Shown here: in pieces, positions 22,532-35,451 of the stretch
How the letters are laid out: each line of letters opens with the position of its first letter
Numbering within the stretch: position 1 is the stretch's first letter
Assembly (NCBI GenBank): GCA_036924285.1
Contig: JAYKYS010000001.1
Span: forward strand, 5,120,501 to 5,184,500
Direction: 5' to 3'
Length of the DNA: 64,000 nt
Source: Asterella californica
Taxonomy: Eukaryota; Streptophyta; Marchantiopsida; Marchantiales; Aytoniaceae
The notes under the pieces: generated by a model
Databases searched by the model: none
What the model was told of the DNA's origin: nothing
Seen by the model: only the letters and a program-made list of their open reading frames with translations
Position numbers and translations under genes: made by a program

Positions 22532-22909
22532 TGTCGAGGTGAGAGTTTCTTGAGAAGGACGGAACATTCTGACTATGGTATGACCGTGAAGACTGTATAT
22601 GTCTACTCAAGGAAGCGTTGGACTTCTAGCTGTGGTTGTTAACTCAAAGGGGTAGGCTTCATGTTACAAGGTGACACTGTAAAACACTCATACAGGTCTC
22701 TTGGCTCCTCTGATATGTTCAGGAAACAAAAAATCAAGTTAAACTAGTAATGATAAGATAAGACGGCGAACTTTGACACTCTGGAATAAGAAATATGTGA
22801 AGGTTTAGACTTCCAAACTTCTCCTACATGTAAAAGAGGCCCCACTGGACACACACACGAAGTTTCAGCCTGGGAGCAAATTCTAACACCGAGATGTGGA
22901 CAGAAAAGT
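22532..22909 (-). repeat. Second A2-type LTR, truncated, inverted relative to the first
   Basis: It starts TGTCGAGGTG on the plus strand and follows the plus-strand order of the element A LTR (gcttctggctgtggttgtt-like at 22620, gaactttgacactc at 22770, ggacagaaaag at 22898), then stops matching at about 22909. With the end of 21286-22374 it forms an inverted repeat with arms of about 380 bp. Confidence 0.7.
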
Positions 22910-24054
22910 CGAGTCTACTTGGGTCTGTAAAGCTCCTAAGTTAGTACAAATTAAGGTTTGATCCATATTTGAGAGTTGGATTGAGATTTCGACCTAAAAC
23001 TTATTCAAGGTAAGAGTGAATGATAAAATAAAGTTTTATGAGAAGCTTTCGTTATTAGCGGGTTCAGATTTCAGTCAGATTCTTTCGAGCAATTGGGGAG
23101 GAGTTTGCTATTGAAATTGTCATGTTAACATACAAGTCGACATTGTGAAGGTGTGGGGTTGATTTCAGCTCTATGTGGCAAAAGAGCAAGGAGTCGTGAT
23201 GAATCAAAAGTCGCTTTGGATCTATCATGTTTCGTCATCGTTGGTGCTATGTTGTGAACTAAATTTTGTGAGAATTTTGTCAAGCACCACCTCGAAGAAG
23301 ATCACCAACCAGACATGTGATTCCAACGACACAAAAGATGCATCGCTACCGAGGAGGATGAGACTTAGGAGTGTTCCGAGGAACAAGCACTTCTTATCTC
23401 GTCATCCATTTCGAATCTGAGTTAGAGTCTCAGAAAGATACCCACGACACTCGATCTACCAAAAAGTCAATTCCTAAGACCCCATGGAGTCTTCTGAAGA
23501 CTCCAAAAAATAAAAATTGGATCGACGTCCCAACTGCGATAGACAACTATGTAGAAATGGAGGCAGAACGTTCAAAGGCTAAGTAGTCTATCTCTGTTGT
23601 GAAAGGAAACCTCCCACCAAAGTAGATATTACGAATGGCATTTTTCCGAATACAGAAAGAGAGAACAGCCATGGTGAAAGATGTCGAGGAACCTCAAGAA
23701 GACAGAGAGCTTCCGAGGATCAATATGTCAGCATGAACTTGACTTCCACGCGAAAAAGATTGGAGGAGTTAAGTGTCTTCTTCAGCATCGAGATCCAACT
23801 AGCCATGGAGATGATGGAGAAGCGGGCTATAGCCCAAGAGAAGTCTCTTCAACCCAGATTTGATCTTCGGAACCTGATCCAACAAGAAGAAGTCCATACA
23901 TAGAGGGTGGAAGCTCTAGAATCCAACCTCCGCACTACAAAGAGATTAGCAAACAAGTATAAGATAAAAGCTTCTGCTTTGCTAAGGAGATTGTTCAATT
24001 CCGGAAGACCCACCAGGAGTTGTAGATGCGGCTCAGCAGAAGGAGCAAGAAGTC
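22910..24054. other. Unassigned degenerate sequence
   Basis: There is no intact gene. Broken stretches at about 23640-24000 read as charged, helical peptide (for example LEELSVFFSIEIQLAMEMME in one frame) with several stops. These probably form the upstream part of the coiled-coil ORF that follows, so the whole is likely a decayed gene. Confidence 0.4.
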
Positions 24055-24468
24055 TTGAGGCTCAGGGGCAAACTAACTGACCTGGTGGCCGAGAAGAAGA
24101 GTTGGAGTGCCCAGCAAGAAGCTGCAGAAGCCAAGGTTACCGACGAGAAGAAGCAACGGTTGGAAGCAGAACACCGAATCAAAGAGATCGTGGCACAGAT
24201 GAGAGAAGCTCTAAGGAAGAAGTTCAACTTCACAGCATGGAGGAAGCTTCTAACCTTAGCTCAACCTTGGGATGTAGCATCCAAAGTCATGTTGTTAAAA
24301 TATAAAGACAACATGTTCAGATTATTGGATCGACAGATTGAAGATCTGAAGACACTCTATGATCTTCTCTCAATTCTCGTATCTACAGCCATGTCTTCAG
24401 ATGTCACAGATTCTCCCAGTCTTGAGGATCCAAACAAAGAAGAATTCAACCTAGCTCTTAGGAGGTAA
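24055..24468 (+). CDS. Coiled-coil ORF, unrecognised, probably the surviving end of a decayed gene
   Basis: The 137-residue ORF begins with a charged heptad-like helix (residues about 1-60: LTDLVAEKKSWSAQQEAAEA, then KKQRLEAEHRIKEIVAQMRE) typical of a coiled coil. A globular-looking part follows (FTAWRKLLTLAQPWDVASKV, YKDNMFRLLDRQIEDLKTLY). There is no signal peptide, membrane segment or catalytic motif. I do not recognise the family. The upstream frame is broken by stops, and the surroundings are transposon-rich, so it may be a structural (gag-like) remnant; that is a guess. Confidence 0.4.
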   Translation: MRLRGKLTDLVAEKKSWSAQQEAAEAKVTDEKKQRLEAEHRIKEIVAQMREALRKKFNFTAWRKLLTLAQPWDVASKVMLLKYKDNMFRLLDRQIEDLKTLYDLLSILVSTAMSSDVTDSPSLEDPNKEEFNLALRR

Positions 24469-27400
24469 TGTCTGTCTCTGACCCCCCAAGAGTTTGCTAC
24501 AACTGCAAGCAGCAACCAGACCTTGCAGAAGAGCCCTGAAGCGAAGTTGGGTATGGCTTCCCAAAGTCGTCTTCTGTCTTCCAGATCGAGTACAGATGAG
24601 CACATGACTGTCATTGAGACGGATGCCACATCAGTCATGCTCGAGGTACCAGCTGAGCAACACATGATACCAGAAGTTGAATTAGACACATAGGCAGGTG
24701 CGGATACCATGGATATCCCACATGGTGACTAGGAATAGGTAAGAAATTTAGTTAGGTCCCTGGTGATAATAGCATTAGATGTGGAAAAAACACGAGAAGA
24801 AATCCCAGAAGCCAAGATGTCTTCTGAAAGATATGAAGAGGAGCTGGCTTTCTATACCTCTCTGACTTTTGGAATTCGGAGTTAGTTGTTTTTAGCTTTG
24901 CAAGTATAAGACTTGGGATTGATGTTTAGTTTTGGAGACACACACGTGCGCACAGTAGGTTCTACACACCCGCACCCAAGAGTGAGCGTAAAAGTGTAAA
25001 CAGGAGTAGACAAAAGTAGACAAGGAACGACATCGTCATGTAATCTTGTTTAGTCTTGTGTGTCGAGGAGTAGAGACAGGAAGATGAAGGAGTAGCTATC
25101 AGAAGCTGATGTAACTTCTTCTCAAGGATTGGATTGATTGATTTTTATAAAAACATTATCTATGTCTTCTAGGGATTGGATTTCATCGAATTAAAATCCA
25201 ATTTTGCATGGGAAGTTTTCTTGGAGTGGCGGTGATTGTCAGAAGTTGTGTAGTGTCCAAGTTCACCTCATCCAGTGGAGCACTTCGGATCCACATGCAT
25301 ACTGTTTGTGAGTATAGATTCTCTGAGATAAAATAGTCAAAGGTAGGAATAGAAGAAGACATAAGCTTTATTTGTAACACTTTGGCTAAGTAATAAGTAG
25401 GAAACCGAGGAGTTAGACGATGAGAGTGTCGACATAGATCTGAACCTCCTGTAAAAACTCATTTGGTCAAAAAGACAGTGGGTGGTAATTTACTCCAACA
25501 TTGCTTCGAGAGGAAAACCTAAGGTACACAAAAACTAACGGAATCGCTTCTTATCACATCAGAAGACGTCATCTTCAACAAGAATACGGTGTGACTATAA
25601 ATATATGTTTAATCTTCTCCCTCATATTACTACAAGCAAGGATGGCTTGTTAGTCAGGATCTGACTAGAAGCATGTCGGAAGATTTATTTCTCACCTTCT
25701 TCCTCATTTTATTTTTTTTGTTCTTCCCTTCTCTTCTCTTATCTTCTCATCTTCATTCTATTTTTTACCCGGTTACAAAAGTCTTGTGTGAATATCATTG
25801 GATGTGAATATCATTGTAGTGCTGCCAGAAGATAGTTTCATAGACAGAAGCCTAGGAAGGCTATAGAGCATATACACCATGTGATTGATCTAATCAGTTG
25901 AGCATCCGCAAGGATAATTTGATGTGGAGTAGTAATTGGCATCTACTGAGCAATGACAGTGTTCTAAGGGTGTCAAAAGTTGAGTGGAACCATCAGAAGA
26001 CGAGATTTACTTCTGGAAGCCGACGTGAGAAGACTGGAAGCCTCGCAAAGGATCAATAATCATCTTCTCAGTCTTCTCAGTGTACATTTATTGGAGTAGT
26101 AGTCGTGTGTTACGTTCTGGAGCATCTTTTTGGAGGGTTTGGAAGCTACGTGGGTGTGTGAGTTAGAAGCAACTTTTAGATAAAATTAATGTGTTTGTGA
26201 GTTTAGACAAATTTTAGAATTTAGAACAGTGTAACTAGTGTAAATCTTCTTGAGGAATGAAATCTTTTATGCTATAATGATGTAAAGGAGAAATCTTAAA
26301 ACATTACATATGTGTCTTTGTATTTTTGACGCTGCTGCCGGAGATTTCATCTTGGTTGCAATTGTTCTAAAGTTTCTTGGATTCGTGTGCCAGAAGTTGT
26401 CTAACCGAAACTAACAACTTGGATTGGATTTTAATGTGTTGTGGAACTCTATTTTGTTTAGAAGACAAAAACCGCAGCCAGGAGCTGACAGGAGACCTAT
26501 GGACATGGTGTGTGTAAACTCTAAGGAGATAATCATCACACCATTGACCCGTAGAAGAGTTTGCGGACTTCATAACATTAGATAGAATTGGAAGAGACCG
26601 CTTCTCAACTTTCAAGAATCTCCAGGGAAGACTTGATCTTACAAGTATAGAAATCTGCAGCCGAGTGCAACATGAAGCAGGAAAAGTAGACGTTCTGAAC
26701 CTGTGAAAAGTTGTTTAGAACTTAGGAAGAGAAGAGTGACACCTCTTCTCATGACTCTGGTGGATGTCCTTGACTAGAGGAAAAAGCAGACTGCGAGTGA
26801 GTAAAGATCATGAGTGGTTACACTCATCCCAGCGAAACGCTTCTAGGGAACAGAAGATATCTCTGAGACACCAGAAGAAAGAAGAGAAGAGCTCAGGAAG
26901 GTCCCAAATGCAGAACTGGAAGAACCCTCCATCTCGAGCATAATCTTTGGAGAAGACAGAAGCCCACCAGGTTACCAACTTCGGCTTCGTATGCAACTTT
27001 GGCTTCGTAAGCATATTAATATTTATTTTTCGATCAATTTGTAGTTTGTCTGAACAACTCACAATATATAATTTAATGTCTAAGGTTGTGCAAATGTTGA
27101 AGGTTGGATGATAAACGAGGTATATGTCAATCTGCTATAATAACGTTGAAGGTTAATAATCATCAGTCAATAATCCATTTGTCATTTCAAATAATATTAG
27201 TCACTCTGGTATAATTTAGAGTTTATGGCTCAATATTAATTTTGTTACTACAACACATCTTCGCTGTATATGGATCTAGTAACAAATAAAACAGGGCTTA
27301 ATGTTTTGTTAAAATTATTGTTAAGTACTCCACATTAGTTATGTTTAGGATTTAGGATCTATTGTTGAGTTTAAGGAATGATTAGAATCAAGGGTTCACT

Positions 27401-27540
27401 GCTGATACAACATACCAGTTATTTATGATTTGGTTATTAACTTTCAATTTAAAACTAATTTCAACTATGCCACCCCTCAGCTGTAGTTAATCTTATATGT
27501 AGAAATTATACCGATTCAACGTCTAGTGTTGTCCGCATTA
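24469..27540. other. Non-coding, AT-leaning region without a recognisable gene
   Basis: Only short unsupported ORFs are present. Purine-rich words around GAAGA/AGAAG recur, as in the preceding coiled-coil remnant, so part of this may be the non-coding remainder of the same element. No LTR pair could be traced by eye. Confidence 0.4.
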
Positions 27541-28075
27541 AATTAATCTTAAAGTTCAAAGGTTTAAGATATAAGAGATAGTCTAGAGTTTAGGGTTTTG
27601 TTATTCTATAAATTTATTTTTGGATTTATGGTTTGTAGAATTAGGGTTTATGAGACAGTTGAGAGTTAAAGGTTCATTTTTAATCTATTCATGTGCAATT
27701 TACCTACCAAACATTACTAAGTCTTATGTTTAAGGTATAGGAGACAGTTCTAGTTTAGGGTTCAGTGGTTTGCGGGTTTAATGTTTATGAGATAGTTGAG
27801 ACTTTAAGGTTAATTGTTGAATTTAATTATGCGTAATTTACCTGCCAAACATGATTAAGTCTTATGTTTAGAGTACATGAGATTGGGTTACAATTTTTGG
27901 ATTTAAGGTTTAAGAGGTCAGTTCTTGAATTAAATATAATTTTAGGGTTTACAATTTGTGGTTTAGGGTTTATGAGATAGTTGAGAGTTTAGAGTTCATT
28001 GTTGAACTTATTTAATATGTGCAACATCCCGGTTGTTGTCTATCAAAATAGTACTTACGTTTAAGGTATAGTTTA
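27541..28075. repeat. Decayed tandem repeat with TTTAGGG-like words
   Basis: The phrase gtttatgaga(c/t)agttgagag recurs at 27646, 27783 and 27968. The phrase (c)aatttacct(a/g)ccaaacat followed by cttatgttta recurs near 27700 and 27838, with a weaker third at about 28035. Spacings of 137 and 185 bp show an irregular period. TTTAGGG occurs near 27587, 27753, 27942 and 27963, spaced within the units rather than in a run. Confidence 0.6.
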
Positions 28076-28399
28076 TCATAACAATGAATGTCCATCCAAT
28101 AATTCTCTAAATACAATTGTATAATATTCTGTTTATTCATATTTGCTTCAACTCTTACATCTTCTCTTTTTACAATCACTTCGAACATTTTTTTGATTTC
28201 TTACAAAAATTATTTGAATATCCAATGTCATTCAATATATATTTTTATCATTACATTCTCAATATAGATTCGTGTCTTGTTACAATTGTTATTTATCAAA
28301 TTATCCTTTGTTGCTTTGCAGGCAAAATAAATATAATGGTAACTTTTTACTGGAAGGTTGTAGTTGGATATGAAGTATTTTTATTAACGAACAAAAATC

Positions 28400-31300
28400 T
28401 GTTGCACTTGCGATAGTCATGTCACTAACTCCTACCGATCATTGTCATGGAGAGATGGTTGGTGAGGACAGGGTTATAGTTGTGGTGAAAAATCTCTTGA
28501 TGATATGTGATTGTTAGCATATCCATCTATGGGAGCGATTCAGTCAAAGAAGCGGTGCATTCTTTTATCTTATGGCATTCGACACAACTTTGTGTCACAA
28601 AACATGTTGAAACCACTACAACTTCAACAAATCCATGTATGAATATTGTTATTTTTACAATGATCCTACCACTACATCACACACAAAAGAGGATTTCACG
28701 GCAGATGAAGACTCTACATTTGAGTTCTTTTTTAATCAAACTCGTGTAAATTGGCTACATTTGAATGTCACATTATTGAGTTTGGTGGAAGGAGTACCCA
28801 TGGCTGAAGGAACTATTTTTGTCCACTTGCTGATTCTTCAGTTGATAGAGTCAAAGTTGGAGAACGTCATGCTGGAGTACTAGTTATGAATTTGATTGTC
28901 GATGTAGATCATTTACAAGTGAAGAGAGATCTAACGACTTACGTTGTAGATTGTCCTCTTCTAATACTTTAGCTAATTCTCAACTGAAGATAATTAGTAT
29001 CAAAAGATCTTAAGAGATCTTTATACACTATGGGAAGATGTTGTCTTTGAGAAGAGGCACGCAAACAACAATAGCGGAGAAGAGAGTTTCTCTTTAAGCA
29101 CGAGGAAAAAAAACACTATCATAAACAAACACGTATTATCCATAGACGAAGAAACAAAAAGAGATAGAGAAGAAATTGTTTAAGTATCTCACCGATGACG
29201 TCATCAATCAATCCCTCATGACAAGTTATCATTGCGGCAAAGAGTGTTATAGAATCGTGAAGAAAGATGTAGTGAAAGAAGAACGCAGTCTTTATTATGA
29301 GATGTCTCATAATAAAGAAAAAATACATCTTGTCAAAATTCAGTTCGCAATGTGTAGACGAGAGATGGATGACTTTTGGCAATTTGGAAGTGTGTAAAGA
29401 TGCTTTTTATACACTTTATGAATTCTCAAGGTCAACTTTCTACAACTTGGAAAGAGATTGGAGACATGAGTGAAGACAAGATTCTATGAGAACAAAAGAT
29501 TACATATGGCTCGGGCATTACTTCATAATGTTCTCGTCACCACAAGAGAAGTCATGCCTCACTTGTCTTACAACAATGAAGGGTGAGACACTAATAATCA
29601 TATGTATCGGTTTGTTATACACTATAAGACATTTTTGAAGAATATAAAATTGCATATGATGAAGATCCAACCCATATCAAGATCCACGTTCTACACATTG
29701 TGGAGGAAGAATTTTGACATTTTTCTTTTCATACATCTAGTGCGTTTACCAAGTGTAAAAAATGCATTACTTTGAAAGAGCAGTTGGTGCGAGAAAGGAG
29801 AACTTCTGAAAGTGCAACTTTGGAGTACAAACGAGAACAACACTTGACCATGCAGATGTCTGGTTGAAATTGTTACTATGCAAACAATCGACTTGCCATA
29901 CTGCTTCCCGTCATCTACATGTCGACAATTCATGACAAAATAGATCAGTTGAAAACAATTATTCCTTGTCTTGCTAAATTCATCAAGTCATTGACGAGAA
30001 AGATCTTCCTTTGTTATTGACGTTAACATGTAAGATTCTTACTATGTTTATTTATTCTAGTTTGAAAACAGTAAAGTTGTCAATAAACCTTTATACGACC
30101 TAACAATTACCATCATCTCTTAAACAAAATTGACATATAGTACTTTTGCATTTGAACAAGTATGCTGTTGCACGGCTATGATGCAAGTATATTTGCACAT
30201 ATTGTTGTCGGAGGATTATGACCTAGTGATCCCAACTTCACTATAACATCTCTGGCGAAAATATTTTGTGATTGTGAAAGATTTACGACTGATAGAAAGG
30301 AGACTTGGCAATCAAAAAGACACCAAAACATCCACTTTCCCAAGCTTTGCTTGATAAAGAGATGTTTGATGTTTCCTATCTCAATCCTCAGAAAAATTGG
30401 TAGTGAGATATTCTTTTGAGTTACATGGATGGAAAATACAAACAACAGTTCCGTGAATATCATTGAGGATTTAAATCCTCTACCATGACATCTTCTACTA
30501 CAAGTGGACAACTCTACCAAGGATAACAAGAATTGGTTGATGCGGCGTTCTGTAATGAATCGATTGCTCGAGGATGTTTTGAAATTATGACCATGTGTCA
30601 CACACGAGGATGTGGATGCATTCTTCTCATAAGTGAATGATGCGTTATTCCACAAGCATGTAGCATTGCTTCCACAGTTTATGGTAGAGGTTTTTGGTGT
30701 CAAAGAAGAGAGAGTTGTTCCATAGTTGATACAAGAAGATGCTGACTACAGAACTTATGTTCAGGGTCATGTGAAAAAAGATAATGGTCAAATTTCTCCA
30801 GTTTCATTCTTCTTCTCGATGAACAATAACATTCCTATATATCAAGTGAAAGAGATTTATGAAGGATCATGGATTTTCATGATCCTTCATCCTTCCACGG
30901 CAGATTATTTTAAAAACGTGTGGATTTGCACCGAACACTGATTTTTTAGTTACTGCTTGTGGGTGAACCAAAATCAGTTGGTATGACACTTGTGCATGCA
31001 AAGTAGAATGAACTCATGCACTATCTTTGTAATTACACTCGTTATTTGCGATCTCGACAAAACAAGAATGATGAAGATAGAGAAGCTAACCAAATTGATG
31101 ATTCATGATTCAATACTGAGAGAAGATCGTTATCTTGATGGAAACGAGATGGGAAACCATGGCACAAGAGACACTTGAAATGGTTTTTGATCTCATATGA
31201 ACTGTGATACGGAATATAAATCATGTATGGCAGGATTGCAAGAGTCGACTCAACAAGATGATATCTTGACAAGAAAAGTTGAAGAGGAGATGATAAGCAG

Positions 31301-31682
31301 AAATGAGATCTTTATCGATAATCCAAGAGACAAAAAACATCAACGATTTGTTCCTCTCAGTGACATCAAGCTTGGAATGATGTTAATCATTCGTCCTTCA
31401 GATGATTTTGAGATACATCATTGTGTTTGGTTAGTGAAAGTTCTTACGAATGTCAATCGCGAGAACGGATCACCACATTTCAACAAGGTACAAGGTGAAT
31501 GATGACGACCAATCCATCTATAATTGGTGCTTCTCTTTATGGAGAGGTACACCAATTGCATCAACAAAAAAAAGGATTGGAGAAAAGACCCCAATTCTTA
31601 TTCGGAAGGAGAATGTTGGATTGATGCTAATGCATGTGTATGATTGGCAATCTAGAGCGAAAGCAACTGCAAGAAAAAAATG
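28400..31682 (+). pseudogene. Decayed gene of an unidentified, probably mobile-element, family
   Basis: Several plus-strand pieces in different frames read as one eroded protein. They include 28635-28883; 29176-29397 (SYHCGKECYRIVKKDVVKEE, VKIQFAMCRREMDDFWQFG); about 29750-29870, a cysteine pair and helix (TKCKKCITLKEQLVRERR followed by TLEYKREQHL); about 29980-30420 (frames reading DLPLLLT and later CDCERFTTDRKETWQSKRHQ-like text); 30726-30941 (YVQGHVKKDNGQISPVSFFF); and 31197-31502 (FVPLSDIKLGMMLIIRPSDD, then HHCVWLVKVLTNVNR). Stops and shifts occur every 100-300 bp. The order (Cys-rich, helical, then a C-terminal I-x-I-R-P-S-x-D module) looks like a large multi-domain ORF that I have seen only as an uncharacterised repeated family in plants. 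I cannot name it. Confidence 0.5.
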
Positions 31683-33760
31683 ATTACAGTTAGCATTCGA
31701 GAAATGGCATTGAAGTTTCTAGAGATTCTTAGGTAGAGGTATGAGTCTATGTCAATTTAGAGAGGTATAAGAGTTAAGATTTTGGGTAGTCTTAGACTCT
31801 TTTGGAAGTATTTTTCCTCTTGTTTAGAGAACTAAATCAAAACTTTTATATGAACTTTATTTCGATGATAGTACATCATTTTGAAATTGGAGTAAAATAT
31901 GAATAGCTCAAGTTGTGAGCAGTGTGTGAGTCTTAAGTCTTGATGTGAATGAATGTTTTAGTAACATGCAGTTTGCATGGATATTAAACGCATGACGAGA
32001 GAGATTAGATCAAGTCTTCTATTTGTTGTGAGAAAACTAACAAGTACTTTTAAAATAGCTCTAACTTTAGATATTATTATTTATTAGACTAAGTGTAAGG
32101 ACAAAATTCTTATTTCGTATGAAATAATCGCATCATCAATTTTATTAAATCTGCACAAAGCTCATTTACTTATTAATATATTTTTATTTTGCTTTTTTAG
32201 TACAAACTGTGCAAGACCTCGCACAATTCAATGACAAACTAATTAAATTTGAAAGCTTGACTAAGATATGTTATACTAGTATTGTTTAGAATTTTCCAAT
32301 CTACAATACTATTTTGAAACATAGAATATAATTTTGAATGATTTATCGTGTTATGTAGAATATTATGTAACATTGCATAATATGATATTCAAATATTTTA
32401 CTCCAAAAAATAGTTCGAATTATTATATATGTTATTAATGTTTTTTAAAAATATAATTTTAATTAAAATAATTTTTTAAAATCTAAAAATTATATCCTAA
32501 AAATATTATATTATATTATATTATATATATAATATCTGTTTGTAGTCCAGAATATGATATCAAATTGTCAAACTAGTCTTCTTGAATAATCTCTCTCACT
32601 GTAACATCAAAAGAAAAAGAAATATTATCCAAATCTTCACTTCCAAATGTGTTATCTTGAACTCTGAATTGTAGAAAGCATCAATCTTAATTTTCTACTT
32701 TTCACTACTCCAGTGTCCACGAGAGTTGGACCAGTCCAGATTTAGTGAATACATGGATCGTAATGTGGAGTTCATCTCGATAATACGTGACGGATGAAAT
32801 ACTTCGTGCAATATTACCAATAAGCTCCAAGTCTCAGTTCAGATTTGTATAGAGTGAATCGCAGTGTAGTAACACAGGATTATTAATGAAAAATAGTTTT
32901 CATAAAATCCTTGTGTTGTTAAAAGATCTTATTTTAATTTATTTTTAATTTCTTGGATATGATATATTTAACTGACTCTTAATAGAGATTCTATGACATT
33001 ATTTAAAATTTCTTTCTTCATCTTATAATGCAGTTGCTTATGTTAAATTGCACAACTGTAGTGGTATTTTAGATCAAACCTCGTTTCTCTTTTGAAAGAA
33101 ACACATCATAAGTTATACCAACAACTCATTACGAGAAATTTCTTTCTTAAAATAGATAAGTTAATAGGTTAATTTACTATATTTGAAATCTCAAAATGTA
33201 TCTTTGAGATTCTGTGAAATATTAAGGTACTTTTCTGATGCTAAAGATATGAGCTAGATCGATGCTGGAAATATGCTATTCTCTTGGGATTTCAGGATAA
33301 CGAGGATATATTACCTGCAGAAGGTTATAAAACTGCTTTAGAATATCTCACCAAAATTCAAATTCGACATGCTCTATATACATAAAAAAAATTTTCATTT
33401 GATACCTTCAGATTCTTTTTCAAGATGCAGATAGTAGAATACTTGAATAATCAATAATTCATGTAAAAATATAAATTTTTCTGCAAATCTGTTTGTATTG
33501 TATGCATTGTATGTTTGTACACGAGTGTTCGATCTATGCTAATACTCGAATTTTCATTCTAGGTTGTATCATATATATCTTGTCTTCATTCTATACATTG
33601 TTTTCATAAGTTGTAAAAATATATTTTATCGACGTTCTCTAACTAGACTTGGGTAACATTGTATCCAATTGTATCCAAAATAGTGAATGTTGGTAATGAA
33701 TTTATTTATTTATTATAAACCAAAATAATGCAGTAATTTTCAATGATATTCTGAACAGTA
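31683..33760. other. AT-rich non-coding region
   Basis: No ORF of note. A very AT-rich core at about 32400-32535 contains a TATAT/TTATA run near 32508-32531. Nothing else is recognised. Confidence 0.55.
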
Positions 33761-34545
33761 ACTTCTGAGAGGACAGGATCTCCGGTGCCACGAGACATAA
33801 ACTGATAGATTGGTATCCACATCACTCCCAAAGCATTCAACTTTCTGCCAAATTCCATGGAGATGAATCCCACTGTTCTCCCTATTCGGACTTTACTGAT
33901 CGATAGACGAATTAACAGAAGAGAATGAACTTATTTCTCACTACTGAGATCTCCAGTTTACGGATAAGAACCACACACCGTGACACACCAGCTAAGATCA
34001 GAAGTGAGAGATAAGTTAGACAACCTATCCAGATTCTGTGAAGCTGGATTTCTGGTAATAATACTTGCTCCCCCGCTCTTGATACTTAGGGCAGGGTCTA
34101 CCCAGACTCCTCACTTTTTGACGTTGGTTCCAATATCTGGAAAGTATAAATCTTCCTTCCTTAGTAGAAGTACATCGAAAAGATAATGTACAACGCGTAG
34201 TTGATGCATACAAGTCGAAGTCTTCGATGTTGTACGGTTTTATATGTCCCACGTTCTGGTTGAGTAACATATAAGCCAGACACAGCTCTCAACCTCACAA
34301 AATGATTCTATCCTAACCTTAAAGCCCAGGTGCCCCTATGAATATACCTGTTAACCAAGAGTAATTCATTCTGCACGCTGGCTGTCTATGAACAATGGAA
34401 TTATCCATTGTACTCGAAATACTTTTGCTGATAGAATTTGCCTGCAAGAAATTAATCGGTAAGTACTGACTTAATCAAAACTCCCCTCGAGCTTTAGAAT
34501 ATGTTACTGGTGACTTCTTGGAACAAAGGTTAGGAATGGAGAGGA

Positions 34546-34598
34546 ATCCTATTTTTCCTCTCCATAACCTAAAGCACGCGGGAGAGGAAAAATAGGAT
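34546..34598. repeat. Perfect 18-bp hairpin
   Basis: The left arm ATCCTATTTTTCCTCTCC (34546-34563) is the exact reverse complement of 34581-34598, with a 17-base loop. There is no coding context. Confidence 0.9.
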
Positions 34599-35408
34599 AT
34601 TCCGTTCTTTGCTTTTATACCCACACCTGGGGTTTAAGTGACAAATACCAACTGGACGTAATGAACTGGTTAGCGGATTAATCCTGTGCACATGCGGAAG
34701 GACAGGGCACTTTTTGTCTCCACAGTAGAATGCATCAAGTTAGGGAAGCGTGCATCAATAATTCAAGATCTACATCCAGGAAACGACGACGCCAAGCAGG
34801 TGACAGAGACGAATATGAGGCCCATAACTGATCAAATATAAATGAATCACGTATAGCTTTATTTCAGCTGTGGTGCTTCCGAATGTCGTCGTTCAGAGGT
34901 TTCTGTTAGTGTCATATGATCCCCGGTTCTTCACGTGAGCCATGTAAAGGTCGAAATCTCGGCTGTCTTACAGAATTCTTGCTGGATAAAAGGCCACTGA
35001 CAGGAAATTACCATTTTCAATTGAGGTTTACTACAGATGAGATTCGTCGGAAGAGTTCTCGTACCCTAAAGTATGAACACACCTCCTCAAGAAATTTTAC
35101 ATCTTCGTTGCCTATTAATGTAGCAAGTAAACCAGTGAATGACTCCTAACCCTGTCCTGTGTCTAATTTGTTCCGTAGCGGAATCCTAGATAATGAATGA
35201 TAAATATCCTTCTTTTGAACACAAAATAAGCCAGCAACCAGAGGGCATTCACATTTTATACCCCAGAGAGAAACCGATCAGTCGAGCGATGGAGAATCGA
35301 AATTGAAATATTTACATGGAGACACGGTCGATGCAGGCAACTGCCTCGATCGTGCGAGTGTTAGCCGATGCTGATGAACCCTGAAGAACTCTAGATGCAC
35401 GTAAGCCC

Positions 35409-35451
35409 AATGGTTGTAAGAGAAGCCCCCTAGGCTTCTCTTACAACCATT
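35409..35451. repeat. Perfect 19-bp hairpin
   Basis: The left arm AATGGTTGTAAGAGAAGCC (35409-35427) is the exact reverse complement of 35433-35451, with a 5-base loop. Confidence 0.9.

Noticed and set aside
27587..27970. Interstitial telomere
   Set aside because: The TTTAGGG words are isolated within longer repeat units and never form a run.
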